From positions 1-38,457 of the forward strand of contig CAAFFR010000176.1 of the NCBI GenBank assembly GCA_900762245.1: 38,457 nucleotides of DNA, read 5' to 3'. This stretch comes from an uncultured Oscillospiraceae bacterium. GTDB lineage: Bacteria > Bacillota_A > Clostridia > Oscillospirales > Oscillospiraceae. Positions within the stretch are counted from its first letter, which is position 1; each line of letters opens with the position of its first letter. The position numbers and the translations under genes were made by a program. This document shows positions 14,801-22,087 of this stretch, piece after piece. The notes under the pieces were generated by a model. That model did no database searches. It worked only from the letters and a program-made list of their open reading frames with translations, and had not been told where the DNA came from.

Positions 14801-15544
14801 TCAGCGCACCTCCAGATCCAGCAGAACCGCCTGGTAATGCTGCTTTAGCTTCTTCAAAATTTCTTCCCGATGCTCCATCAGCAGTGGAAGCTGCCCCGCA
14901 GGAATCTGGATCCGGGCGGAATCTCCCAGCAGGCGGATGCGGAAATCCGAAAAGCCCAGTGCCTTCATGGCTTCCTCGGCGGCTTCCGTTCGTTGGAGCA
15001 GTTCGCCGGTGATGGGAACCCCGGTGGGGATCCGGGTGGCGAGGCAGGCATAGGCAGGCTTATCGTGGGTAAAGAGCCCGGCTTCCTTGGAAAGTCTGCG
15101 AATTTCGCTCTTTGTCAGGCCACATTCTCTCAGAGGGGAGCGAACCTGCAATTCCCGCAGGGCTTTCATACCGGGTCGGTCTGCGGCATCGTCAGAAGCG
15201 TTGGTTCCATCGATGATCATATCAAAGCCGTCGGCTTTTGCCGCTTCGGCAATGGCGGCAAAGATCCTGCGCTTGCAGAAATAACAGCGGTTGCCAGGAT
15301 TTGCGGAGATCTCCGGATCGGCCAGCACATCCAGATCAATGGTCTGCATATCCGCACCCAACTGATCCGCCAGCTTGACAGCATCGTCATACTCAAATTG
15401 CGGTTGGAAGGGGGATTTTACATAATAGGCTTTCACCTCTGCGCCACAGTGCATTGCGGCGTACAGAAGATAAGCCGAATCCACTCCGCCGGAAAAGGCC
15501 AGGGCAACAGAAGGGTAATTTGAAAAGAAAGATGAAAGTTCCAT
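14801..15544 (-). CDS. larE: LarE, sulfur transferase of nickel-pincer nucleotide synthesis
   Basis: A 247-residue ATP-dependent sulfur insertase of the PP-loop family; the P-loop is AFSGGVDSAYLL near the N-terminus. A cysteine cluster CYFCKRRIF and a later Cys (YACLATRIPTG) are visible. The latter lies where LarE enzymes place the sulfur-donating Cys or an Fe-S ligand. GGAGG 6 nt before this ATG was preferred over an ATG 10 codons upstream. It is the first gene of the lar operon. No larA is in the window. Confidence 0.93.
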   Translation of the reverse strand: MELSSFFSNYPSVALAFSGGVDSAYLLYAAMHCGAEVKAYYVKSPFQPQFEYDDAVKLADQLGADMQTIDLDVLADPEISANPGNRCYFCKRRIFAAIAEAAKADGFDMIIDGTNASDDAADRPGMKALRELQVRSPLRECGLTKSEIRRLSKEAGLFTHDKPAYACLATRIPTGVPITGELLQRTEAAEEAMKALGFSDFRIRLLGDSARIQIPAGQLPLLMEHREEILKKLKQHYQAVLLDLEVR

Positions 15545-15564
15545 AGCGTCCTCCAATTTGCTCC

Positions 15565-15593
15565 ATATTACCATATCCGACAGCGAAATTCAA
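15565..15593 (-). promoter_or_regulatory. Promoter of the lar operon
   Basis: On the minus strand TTGAAT and TAATAT are spaced by 17 nt and end about 20 nt upstream of the larE start codon. Upstream lies a short inverted repeat CCACA-N12-TGTGG (15600-15621) that could be an operator. The GC palindrome at 15639 is not in the right position or orientation to serve this promoter. Confidence 0.65.
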
Positions 15594-15638
15594 TGTGTTC
15601 CACACCAAATTCAAGATGTGGTAAATTGTGCGTTTTAT

Positions 15639-15681
15639 ATCCCCCCGGGGGGCTTGTGCGCCGGAGAAGAAATGCTATAAT
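15639..15681 (+). promoter_or_regulatory. C6G6-box promoter 1 (ABC importer operon)
   Basis: A perfect ATCCCCCCGGGGGGCTT box is followed after 20 nt by TATAAT (15676-15681). The -35 region is poor (TTGTGC) and abuts the palindrome, which is centred near -42. It drives the first BtuF/FecCD-type importer. All other boxes of this set have 21 nt here. Confidence 0.85.
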
Positions 15682-15689
15682 AAATTTGT

Positions 15690-15718
15690 GCCTCGGAGAA
15701 ACATATCTGAGGCGTTTT
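15690..15718 (+). terminator. Terminator-like hairpin at the very start of the leader
   Basis: An 8-bp stem with one G-U pair (15690-15697 with 15706-15713) is followed by GTTTTTAG and begins about 2 nt after the predicted transcription start. A second small hairpin, GGCAG/CTGCC, lies before the ribosome binding site. It could attenuate or protect the mRNA. Confidence 0.55.
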
Positions 15719-15772
15719 TAGCGTAAATAATGGCAGATTTCAACTGCCGAATAAAGAAAGGAAATGAATCAA

Positions 15773-16801
15773 ATGAAAAGAATTCTGGCTCTGATGCTGA
15801 GTGTTCTGATGGTTGCAAGCCTGCTGGCTGGCTGCGGTCAGGCTGCTCCCGTGGAAACCGAAGCAAAAGAAACCGCTGCCCCCGTTGCCGAAACCGAGGC
15901 TCCCGCTGCTGTTGAAAGCACTGGTGTTACCGTTATGAACGTCTTCGGTGAAGAAGAAATCGAAATGACCTATGAGAAGGCTCCTGAGCGTGTTGTTTCT
16001 CTGGCTGGTTTTGCCACCGAGATGATGCTGGCTCTGGGTCTGGAAGACCGCCTTGTTGGCTATGCATGGCAGGATAACGAGGTCCTGCCCCAGTATGCCG
16101 ATGCCTTTGCCAAGCTGCAGCCCCTGTGCGACCCCGGCATGGATCCCGGCGAAGAGAAGGTTCTGGCCGCTCAGCCCGATCTGGTGATCTCCTGGGCTTC
16201 CTGGTCTGACGAGGAATACTTCAACTATAAGAATCTGGCAAAGAACGGCATCCAGGCCTACGGCTTCCACTCCGAGCGCTGGAGCGGCGGTAAGCTGGAG
16301 GATGTCTATACCGACTTCCTGAACATGGGCAAGATCTTCTGTGTTGAGGACCGTGCTGAGGCTCTGGTCAACGAGATGCGTACAAACATCGATGCTGTCG
16401 CAGCCCGTGTTGCCGATAAGGAACCTGTCCGCGTCTTCGTCTGCGACTCCTCTTCCACTGAGGAGAATACCATGACCGTCGCCGGTGGTCTGCCTCAGGA
16501 GATCCTGGAAAAGGCCGGCGGTGTCAATGTCTACAAGGATGGCAACAGCAACTGGGCAAGAAATGTCAGCTGGGAAATCATCGCTGCTGGTAACCCCGAG
16601 TGGATCGTCATCGACGTTTATGCCAGCGGTGAAGAAGCAGAGCCCATCATCGAACTGCTGAAGAATCACCCTGCCATGAAGAACTGTGATGCCGTTGTCA
16701 ATGACCAGATCGTCGTGGTTGGCCTGACCGACATCTCCTGCAGTGAGCGGATCGACGAGACCGTTGAACTGCTGGCTTCCAAGTTCCATCCCGAAGCTTA
16801 A
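15773..16801 (+). CDS. Substrate-binding lipoprotein of a BtuF/FecB-type ABC importer
   Basis: A 342-residue secreted lipoprotein. Residues 1-20 form the signal peptide with lipobox LLAGC (Cys21 lipidated), followed by an Ala/Glu/Thr-rich linker. The mature part is the two-lobed fold for siderophores, haem, cobalamin or metal chelates: APERVVSLAGFATEMMLALG, QPDLVISW and ISCSERIDETVELL. The ATG at 15773 fits the AAAGGA site better than the ATG three codons earlier. The chelate bound cannot be read from sequence; the context suggests nickel, cobalt or a metallophore complex. It is the first gene of a three-gene importer operon and looks highly expressed from its codon usage. Confidence 0.88.
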   Translation: MKRILALMLSVLMVASLLAGCGQAAPVETEAKETAAPVAETEAPAAVESTGVTVMNVFGEEEIEMTYEKAPERVVSLAGFATEMMLALGLEDRLVGYAWQDNEVLPQYADAFAKLQPLCDPGMDPGEEKVLAAQPDLVISWASWSDEEYFNYKNLAKNGIQAYGFHSERWSGGKLEDVYTDFLNMGKIFCVEDRAEALVNEMRTNIDAVAARVADKEPVRVFVCDSSSTEENTMTVAGGLPQEILEKAGGVNVYKDGNSNWARNVSWEIIAAGNPEWIVIDVYASGEEAEPIIELLKNHPAMKNCDAVVNDQIVVVGLTDISCSERIDETVELLASKFHPEA

Positions 16802-16823
16802 TTTATAAAGGAGCGATCAAAGA

Positions 16824-17873
16824 ATGCTCAGACACATTAAGGACTTTATCTTCTGGTCTTTGTGTGCGGTGTTGGTCATTGTTTTGATGATTTCTATGGT
16901 CGCCGGAATCAATCTGGGTGCAGTTGATCTGCATCCAGATTGGGTTTTTCAGATCATTGTCAACAATATCGCTGAAAAAGAAGTATTTCCTGTTCAGTGG
17001 GATCCCTATGCAGACAGCATCGTCTGGGGTATGCGGTTCCCGAAAGTCATTGTAGCTGCCTGTGTAGGCGCGGGTTTAAGCCTGGTGGGTATTTTGATGC
17101 AGGCAATGACCCAGAACTCTCTGGCAGATCCTTATATTCTGGGTATTTCCTCCGGTGCGTCCACCGGTGCCACGGCTGTGATCCTGGCGGGCTCTCTGCC
17201 GATTTTCGCCAATTTGTCCGTTGGCATGGGTGCTTTTCTGGGGGCCATGGGATCCTCGCTGCTGGTGTTTATCCTGGCAGGTGCATCGGGACGGTTCAAC
17301 CCAACAAAGCTGGTACTGTCCGGCACGGCCATCTCCGCCATTTTCTCTGCTGTTACCAATCTGCTGATTTTCCTGACCCCTGACAAGCGCAAGGTCAATT
17401 CTGCCCTGTTCTGGATGACCGGCTCCTTCTCCAGTGTCCAGTGGGAGGACGTTCCTGCCGCACTGACTACGCTGATCCTGATCGTTGTGATCGCAATGGT
17501 GATCCACAAAAGTCTGGACACCCTGCTTTTGGGCGAGGACTTCGCTATCACCGTGGGCGTGAATGTTCAGCTCATGAAGATTGTCATTGTGGTGGCTTCT
17601 TCGCTGGTCACCGGCATCATGGTATCCATGAGCGGTGTCATCGGCTTTGTGGGCCTGGTGGTTCCCCATATTTGCAGATCGATTGTGGGAACGGTTCATA
17701 AGCGGCTGATACCCTTCTCAATTTTGATGGGTGCCGTGTTTATGGTTCTGGCAGATATGGTGTCCCGTGTGATCGTGGCACCTTCCGAACTGCCTATCGG
17801 TGTCGTCACCGCTCTGCTGGGTGCGCCCTTCTTCCTGATGCTGCTGAAAAAGAGCAGCTACTCCTTTAAGTGA
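16824..17873 (+). CDS. FecCD-type ABC importer permease
   Basis: A 349-residue membrane protein with about ten transmembrane helices and family-standard length. The signature loop is GLSLVGILMQAMTQNSLADPY followed by ILGISSGAS, and near the C-terminus SGVIGFVGLVVPHICR is the coupling region that contacts the ATPase. It moves metal chelates through the cytoplasmic membrane. AAAGGAG lies upstream of the ATG, and its stop overlaps the region of the ATPase ribosome binding site. Confidence 0.94.
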   Translation: MLRHIKDFIFWSLCAVLVIVLMISMVAGINLGAVDLHPDWVFQIIVNNIAEKEVFPVQWDPYADSIVWGMRFPKVIVAACVGAGLSLVGILMQAMTQNSLADPYILGISSGASTGATAVILAGSLPIFANLSVGMGAFLGAMGSSLLVFILAGASGRFNPTKLVLSGTAISAIFSAVTNLLIFLTPDKRKVNSALFWMTGSFSSVQWEDVPAALTTLILIVVIAMVIHKSLDTLLLGEDFAITVGVNVQLMKIVIVVASSLVTGIMVSMSGVIGFVGLVVPHICRSIVGTVHKRLIPFSILMGAVFMVLADMVSRVIVAPSELPIGVVTALLGAPFFLMLLKKSSYSFK

Positions 17874-17881
17874 GGTGTGTC

Positions 17882-18676
17882 ATGGAACAAATGGATACCA
17901 TTCTTTCTGCAGAGCATATCTGCTATTCCATCAACGATCATGAGTTGATCCATGACATCTCCCTGCAGATCCCCAGAGGCAGCTTTGTCGGCCTGATCGG
18001 ACATAACGGCAGCGGTAAGTCTACGCTTCTGAAAACCATCTACCGTGTCAACAAGGCCTCCCATGGTGCGGTCTACATCAACGGCAGCAACATGGATAAG
18101 ATGTCCAACAAGGAAGTGGCTCGTCAGATGGCGGTGGTCACCCAGGAAAATGACATCAATTTTGACTTCACCGTCATGGAAATGATGATGATCGGCCGCT
18201 ATGCCCACCGCAATGTATTTGCCAACCGGGAGCTGGAGGATGAAGCCATCTGCCGAAAGGCCCTTGCCATGGTGGGTATGCAGGAATTTGAAAAGCGCAG
18301 CTTCCTGAGCCTCTCCGGCGGCGAAAAGCAGCGTGTGCTGATCGCCAGCGCATTCTCCCGGGGAACAGAGCTGGTGGTGCTGGATGAGCCTACTAACCAT
18401 CTGGACGTGGGCTATCAGTTCCTGATCATGGACATCATGAAGCAGCAGAAAGGCATTACCGTGTTCTCTTCTGTTCATGATATGAACATCGCCATGCGTT
18501 ACTGTGATTATATCATTGCACTAAAACAGGGCCAGGTCGCAGCCTTCGGTACACCGGAAGAGGTTCTGACGGTACCTGTTTTGGAGGACCTGTTCCGGGT
18601 CAAGGCGGAGATTTGCGAAACCAAATCCGGCGAGCGGTATATCCGCTATCTGGGAAGCCTGATCGGCGTAAAGTAA
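17882..18676 (+). CDS. ATPase subunit of the FecCD-type importer
   Basis: A 264-residue ABC ATPase of the FecE/BtuD type. Walker A GHNGSGKST is at 40-48, the Q-loop Gln at 88, the signature LSGGE at 144-148, Walker B VVLDEP at 165-170 and the switch His at 199. All catalytic residues are present. The ATG at 17882 follows GAGGTG; an upstream in-frame GTG overlaps the permease gene and lacks a site. It is the last gene of the operon and is followed by a terminator. Confidence 0.93.
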   Translation: MEQMDTILSAEHICYSINDHELIHDISLQIPRGSFVGLIGHNGSGKSTLLKTIYRVNKASHGAVYINGSNMDKMSNKEVARQMAVVTQENDINFDFTVMEMMMIGRYAHRNVFANRELEDEAICRKALAMVGMQEFEKRSFLSLSGGEKQRVLIASAFSRGTELVVLDEPTNHLDVGYQFLIMDIMKQQKGITVFSSVHDMNIAMRYCDYIIALKQGQVAAFGTPEEVLTVPVLEDLFRVKAEICETKSGERYIRYLGSLIGVK

Positions 18677-18693
18677 ACATCCTTATCTTCAAA

Positions 18694-18720
18694 ACACCGC
18701 ACGATTGTGCGGTGTTTTTT
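18694..18720 (+). terminator. Intrinsic terminator after the importer operon
   Basis: A 9-bp perfect stem, ACACCGCAC / GTGCGGTGT, with a 4-nt loop runs into six T. The same CACCGCA/TGCGGTG stem recurs in several leaders further along. Confidence 0.92.
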
Positions 18721-18749
18721 CCTTAAAACGGAAGAAAACCCAATTTTGC

Positions 18750-18793
18750 ATCCCCCACGGGGGCTTCCGCAGTAGATTTTTGTGTGGTATTCT
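18750..18793 (+). promoter_or_regulatory. C6G6-box promoter 2 (HMA-like and Rex-like operon)
   Basis: ATCCCCCACGGGGGCTT, then 21 nt, then TATTCT (18788-18793). The leader contains a 12-nt palindrome, ATCGTATACGAT, right after the -10 region, a possible second operator. Confidence 0.85.
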
Positions 18794-18834
18794 AATCGTA
18801 TACGATAATTCTCTACCGAAAAGGAGACCTCTCT

Positions 18835-19056
18835 GTGAAGAACACCTATGCCATTACCTATCTGCCTTGCCAAACCTGTCATGCCCGGATCCATTGCACA
18901 GACTGTGAACAGCGGCTGCTTCCATCCATTCTGGAGATTCCCGGTGTGAAAAGTGCTGCGATCCAAATCGCCCGAAAGGAATTGCAGGTGGAAGGCAATG
19001 TGGAGGAAGATACTTTGCTGGACACGCTGGAAGAGCTGGGGATTTTTACGGATTGA
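18835..19056 (+). CDS. Small HMA-like metal-binding protein (CxxCH type)
   Basis: A 73-residue protein with the beta-alpha-beta-beta-alpha-beta pattern of heavy-metal-associated domains (LLPSILEIPGVKSAAIQIAR, then LLDTLEELGIF). The usual GMxCxxC is replaced by PCQTCHARIHCTDC, giving Cys12, Cys15, Cys21 and Cys24. It starts with GTG after AAGGAGA. A paralogue is encoded at 33.9 kb. It could be a cytoplasmic metal chaperone, or it could bind an Fe-S cluster through its four cysteines. It shares an operon with the Rex-like regulator. Confidence 0.7.
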   Translation: MKNTYAITYLPCQTCHARIHCTDCEQRLLPSILEIPGVKSAAIQIARKELQVEGNVEEDTLLDTLEELGIFTD

Positions 19057-19065
19057 GAGGAAATT

Positions 19066-19683
19066 ATGAAAAGAGGAATATCCAGCGGCGTGTTGAAACG
19101 GATCGCCGCCTACTTATCCTACCTGAGGTCCCTCCCGGAGAATGATGAGACACGGATGTCTGCAAAACGAATTGCAGCGTTTATGTGTCTTGGGGAAGTA
19201 CAGGTACGAAAGGACTTGGCAACCGCGACCTATCCGGGCAGTGCAAAGATCGGACGCAGCAAGAAGGAAATGATCCACAGTCTGGAACAGTATCTGCATC
19301 TGGATTGCAAGCGAAAGACCATATACATCGGCATGGGCGAGCTGATGCCCTGGATCGAACGCACCTGTGGGGACTATCTGGATATTTCCGCCCGTTTTAC
19401 GACCTACTCAAGACCGAAGGGCAGGGTAATTTCGCTATCCAAATGCCGCGCCTACTGTCGGGAAAATGGGATAGAGCTGGCGATCATCGACGTAACGGAG
19501 AAGGAAATGGAGCGTGTCTTAACGGTACTGGAAGGCAGTGGAATTAAAATGATCTGGAATTTTTCTCCTGTGCCGGTTCCGAAGCAGGAGGGAATTTGTA
19601 TCCGCAATGAAGATATCCTCGGCTCACTGGGGGTGCTGTCCTTTTCTGCAATAGCGGAACAGGATGTGCCTATAAAGGATTGA
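19066..19683 (+). CDS. Divergent Rex-family transcriptional regulator
   Basis: A 205-residue protein, Rex length. Residues 8-75 match the Rex winged helix (LKRIAAYLSYLRSLPEN ... VQVRKDL at 45-51), and residues 84-190 follow the Rossmann layout. Two key parts deviate. After VRKDL, normal Rex has a conserved SYFGEFGKRG segment contacting the operator; here it is ATATYPGSAKIG. The NAD(H) loop GxGxxG is reduced to GMGELM (89-94). DNA target and ligand are therefore probably not the standard TTGTGA site and NADH. It sits behind a C6G6-box promoter and is the best regulator candidate of the island. Confidence 0.72.
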   Translation: MKRGISSGVLKRIAAYLSYLRSLPENDETRMSAKRIAAFMCLGEVQVRKDLATATYPGSAKIGRSKKEMIHSLEQYLHLDCKRKTIYIGMGELMPWIERTCGDYLDISARFTTYSRPKGRVISLSKCRAYCRENGIELAIIDVTEKEMERVLTVLEGSGIKMIWNFSPVPVPKQEGICIRNEDILGSLGVLSFSAIAEQDVPIKD

Positions 19684-19709
19684 TCAAAACAAAATTCTTA
19701 TTGCCAAAA

Positions 19710-19789
19710 GAAAAATCCGTGCTCGCACACCCTTGAGCACGGATCATTCTTTGATTAGGATTGGAAATCTTTTAGACATTTTTCTTTAC
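19710..19789 (-). ncRNA. Small RNA A of a three-member family
   Basis: A short leftward unit of about 80 nt runs from a box-controlled TATAAT to a 10-bp GC-rich terminator stem (19715-19724 with 19735-19744) with an A-run on the plus strand. It shares with copies B and C the core CCAATCC ... CAAAG followed by the CCGTG hairpin with a GCGAGCACGG 3' arm. It is convergent to the Rex-like gene end. A short ORF of 11 codons is possible but has no ribosome binding site. Confidence 0.72.
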
Positions 19790-19795
19790 AAGCGC

Positions 19796-19839
19796 ATTAT
19801 AGCACCTGTAAAAGTTTTACGGAAGCCCCCTGGGGGGAT
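19796..19839 (-). promoter_or_regulatory. C6G6-box promoter of small RNA A
   Basis: In the leftward direction ATCCCCCCAGGGGGCTT, then exactly 21 nt, then TATAAT (19801-19796). It stands back-to-back with box promoter 3, 44 bp away. Confidence 0.85.
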
Positions 19840-19883
19840 AAAAATATACACAAATCAGAGGAAAAACATATAGTGAAAATTTT

Positions 19884-19926
19884 AACCCCCAGGGGGCTTA
19901 AAATCCCGTTTTCCCTGTGGTAAAAT
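19884..19926 (+). promoter_or_regulatory. C6G6-box promoter 3
   Basis: AACCCCCAGGGGGCTT, 21 nt, then TAAAAT (19921-19926), serving the ferredoxin-like protein gene. Confidence 0.85.
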
Positions 19927-19932
19927 TCCAGC

Positions 19933-20004
19933 ATCGGTTATATACGCTCAAATAACCAACAAAGGAAAATGCCGCACTTCGGGGAAAGGTGCGGTATTTT
20001 TCTT
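19933..20004 (+). promoter_or_regulatory. Conserved leader RNA with two hairpins, attenuator-like (copy 1)
   Basis: Hairpin 1 is GGTTA/TAACC (19936-19940 with 19953-19957). Hairpin 2 is a 9-bp stem (19969-19977 with 19989-19997) followed by TTTTTCTT, a terminator shape. Between them lies AACAAAGGAAA, a ribosome binding site for an ATG inside hairpin 2. The leader is strongly similar to that at 36648, including unpaired bases. It is most likely an attenuator, possibly a riboswitch or a leader-peptide control. Confidence 0.65.
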
Positions 20005-20028
20005 GACTCATGGAAAGGGGAGCAGCAC

Positions 20029-20466
20029 TTGACGAAGGAGAATTGGAAGCCGTGGGATTGCGCGGATACTTTTGGAAAGCGGAAAAAACATTTTGATCCA
20101 AATCAGGCAAATTTGCAGCAATGGCCCCTGAAAATCAGTATGGTGCCGCCGCTGTCGCCCTATTTCCATAAGGCCCATCTGGTAGTGGCAGCTGACTGCA
20201 GTGCCTTTTCCTATGTGAGCTTTCACCGCAATCTGCTGCGGGGCCGTGTGCTGGTAACCCTGTGTCCCCGGCTGGAGCAGGATTTTGCCCAGAGATTGAG
20301 CGAGATTCTGAAGCTGAACGATATTCAGAGTCTGACGATCATCCGTATGGATGCACCCTGCTGCAAGCCGGTCAGCGACGAAATCCTATACATACTCAAG
20401 CAGGCCGGGAAGCAGATCCCGGTGCAGTTTACCACCATTTTCGCGGAAGGGGAAGTGGTGGATTGA
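20029..20466 (+). CDS. Truncated ferredoxin-family protein (C-terminal domain only)
   Basis: A protein of about 145 residues. QQWPLKISMVPPLSPYFHKA, then VVAADCSAFSYVSFHRNLLRG and RMDAPCC, match the C-terminal domain of clostridial 4Fe-4S proteins found near hydrogenase-type genes; the N-terminal 2[4Fe-4S] ferredoxin part is missing. The TTG at 20029 follows AAGGGGAG. An alternative ATG at 19969, also with a ribosome binding site, adds MPHFGERCGIFLDSW and would place the start within the attenuator hairpin. Which start is used is undecided. Conserved Cys residues may still bind a metal or cluster. It forms a single-gene unit with a box promoter. Confidence 0.6.
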   Translation: MTKENWKPWDCADTFGKRKKHFDPNQANLQQWPLKISMVPPLSPYFHKAHLVVAADCSAFSYVSFHRNLLRGRVLVTLCPRLEQDFAQRLSEILKLNDIQSLTIIRMDAPCCKPVSDEILYILKQAGKQIPVQFTTIFAEGEVVD

Positions 20467-20474
20467 CGAATAAT

Positions 20475-20518
20475 ATCCCCCAGAGGGGCTTCCGCAGTTG
20501 CTTCTGGTGTGATATACT
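20475..20518 (+). promoter_or_regulatory. C6G6-box promoter 4
   Basis: ATCCCCCAGAGGGGCTT, 21 nt, then TATACT (20513-20518). It drives the FMN reductase-methyltransferase-radical SAM operon. Confidence 0.82.
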
Positions 20519-20567
20519 GATTTTACTGAGCAGAGCAATCTTTTTCATTTCACCTCTCTATTATTGG

Positions 20568-20603
20568 AAAGCACCGCAGGATTGCTGTTCTGCGGTGCTT
20601 TTC
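20568..20603 (+). terminator. Terminator-like hairpin in the leader of the FMN reductase operon
   Basis: A 12-bp perfect stem, AAAGCACCGCAG / CTGCGGTGCTTT, has a 10-nt loop and four T. It stands between the box promoter and the ribosome binding site, so it must be read through for expression. Confidence 0.6.
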
Positions 20604-20626
20604 ATCATCAGGAAGGAGCCGACTCC

Positions 20627-21163
20627 ATGAAAAAAGTCGTTGTTGTATCCGGCAGTCCCAGAATGAACGGGAACTGTGAGATTTTGTGCCGGGAATTTAT
20701 CCGGGGCGCCCAGGAAGCGGGAAACTGGGTGGATTTCATTCCGCTTTCCCAGCATCGGATCGATTATTGTATCGGCTGCTGTAAATGCACCGAAACCGGC
20801 AGCTGCTTTCAGTCCGATGCTATGAACGGCTTTAACCGGCTCCTGCTGCAGGCGGATGTGATCGTTCTGGCAACACCGGTGTATTTCTATTCCATGACCG
20901 CCCAGATGAAAGCCTTTATCGACCGGATGATGCCGGTTTATCAGAAAATTCGGGCAGATATCTACTTGATGGTAGCAGCCTGGGACGATAACTGCATCCA
21001 CATTGAATCTACGGTAGCGGCCCTGCGTGGACTGACCCGGGACTGTCTGGAGGACTGCCCGGAGAAAGGCCTTCTGGTGGCAACGGATATTCTGGAAAAG
21101 GGTGCGGTTATGGATCATCCGGAATATATGAAGTGGGCCTATAAAATGGGCCTTGGCTGCTGA
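20627..21163 (+). CDS. NADPH-dependent FMN reductase / flavodoxin-fold protein with Cys cluster
   Basis: A 178-residue cytoplasmic flavoprotein. The phosphate-binding loop SGSPRMNGNCEIL is at 8-20, and ATPVYFYSMTAQMKAFIDRM marks the flavin site. The segment YCIGCCKCTETGSC (47-60) is the cysteine-rich insertion seen in iron-sulfur flavoprotein relatives, though spacing differs between members. It probably supplies electrons or reduces a metal or chelate for the two genes downstream. GGAAGGAG precedes the ATG; the frame open further upstream runs through the leader hairpin. It is the first gene of a three-gene operon. Confidence 0.82.
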   Translation: MKKVVVVSGSPRMNGNCEILCREFIRGAQEAGNWVDFIPLSQHRIDYCIGCCKCTETGSCFQSDAMNGFNRLLLQADVIVLATPVYFYSMTAQMKAFIDRMMPVYQKIRADIYLMVAAWDDNCIHIESTVAALRGLTRDCLEDCPEKGLLVATDILEKGAVMDHPEYMKWAYKMGLGC

Positions 21164-21181
21164 TAACAGGAGGAAATCTGT

Positions 21182-22078
21182 ATGGATAAAAACGATGTGA
21201 TCACATTTTTTGACCGCTGTGCTCCCAACTGGGATGCAGGCAACAGCACGGACGACGAAATCATTGGTCTGATCCTGAATAATGCGGAAGTAGGGGAAGG
21301 CCAGGATATTCTGGATGTAGCCTGCGGTACCGGCGTTATGATCCCATACTATTTAAAGCGCAATGTATCTTCCGTCACAGCCATCGACATTTCTCCTGAG
21401 ATGGCAAGAATCTGCGGAGAAAAGTTTGCAGAATCACCGAATGTCGAGGTGATCTGCGGCGATGTGGAGGAATACAAGTTCGATAAGAAATTTGATCGTA
21501 TCGTAGTCTACAATGCCTTTCCCCATTTCCCCAGACCCAAGCGGCTGATCAAGCTCCTGTCGGGTTTGCTCAAGGAGGATGGCAGACTGACGGTGGCACA
21601 CGGTGCCAGCCGGGAAGCCATCGATGCCTGCCATGAAGGCCCTGCTCACAAGATCTCCAATGGTCTCATGAGCGCGGACAACTTAAAAAAGCTCTTCGAT
21701 CCCCACTGCGATGTGGAGATCATGATCTCCAATAAGAAAATGTACCAGGTCAGCGGTGTCCGCCGGGATCCGCTGACGCATATCCACGGTGATCTCGTTC
21801 ATACCCATACCCATGGAAACGAACATCACGACCATGATCCGGATGAAAATGCCACACCCATGGACGAACTGCTGGTGCTGATGAAGTATCTGGTCAGTCA
21901 CAACGATGCCCATGCCCAGGAGGTGGCTGCCCTTGCCCATGATCTGCTGGTGGCAGGCAAGTGTGTTGCCTATGACGAAATCATGGATGCGGTGGCAGAC
22001 TTTGATATGGTCAATGCCAAGCTGGATGGTGTTCTGAATAAGCTTACCGGCGAACGTATTTGGGGCACTTATTGTTAA
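21182..22078 (+). CDS. SAM methyltransferase with His-rich metal-binding C-terminal domain
   Basis: A 298-residue fusion. Residues 1-195 are a class I SAM methyltransferase: motif I DVACGTGVM at 45-53, then VTAIDISPEMA, FDRIVVYNAFPHFPRP. Residues 199-226 are a His/Asp-rich linker (THIHGDLVHTHTHGNEHHDH), and residues 227-298 form a small helical domain. The same tail, MxELLxLMKYxVxHNxxHA, makes up the free His-rich protein at 23.8 kb. This suggests a methyltransferase acting with, or on, a metal-bound substrate. AGGAGG precedes the ATG. It lies between the flavoprotein and radical SAM genes. Confidence 0.8.
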   Translation: MDKNDVITFFDRCAPNWDAGNSTDDEIIGLILNNAEVGEGQDILDVACGTGVMIPYYLKRNVSSVTAIDISPEMARICGEKFAESPNVEVICGDVEEYKFDKKFDRIVVYNAFPHFPRPKRLIKLLSGLLKEDGRLTVAHGASREAIDACHEGPAHKISNGLMSADNLKKLFDPHCDVEIMISNKKMYQVSGVRRDPLTHIHGDLVHTHTHGNEHHDHDPDENATPMDELLVLMKYLVSHNDAHAQEVAALAHDLLVAGKCVAYDEIMDAVADFDMVNAKLDGVLNKLTGERIWGTYC

Positions 22079-22087
22079 GGGGTGGAT

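Noticed and set aside
15639..15655. C6G6 palindrome as a terminator stem
   Set aside because: The arms meet with no loop, no U-run follows consistently, and the element lies upstream of -10 hexamers at a fixed distance in thirteen places.
15565..15655. Box 1 as operator of the lar operon on the minus strand
   Set aside because: The C6G6 core is palindromic, but in the leftward direction it lacks the CTT side and no -10 hexamer lies 21 nt away. The lar operon has its own TTGAAT-N17-TAATAT promoter nearer to larE.
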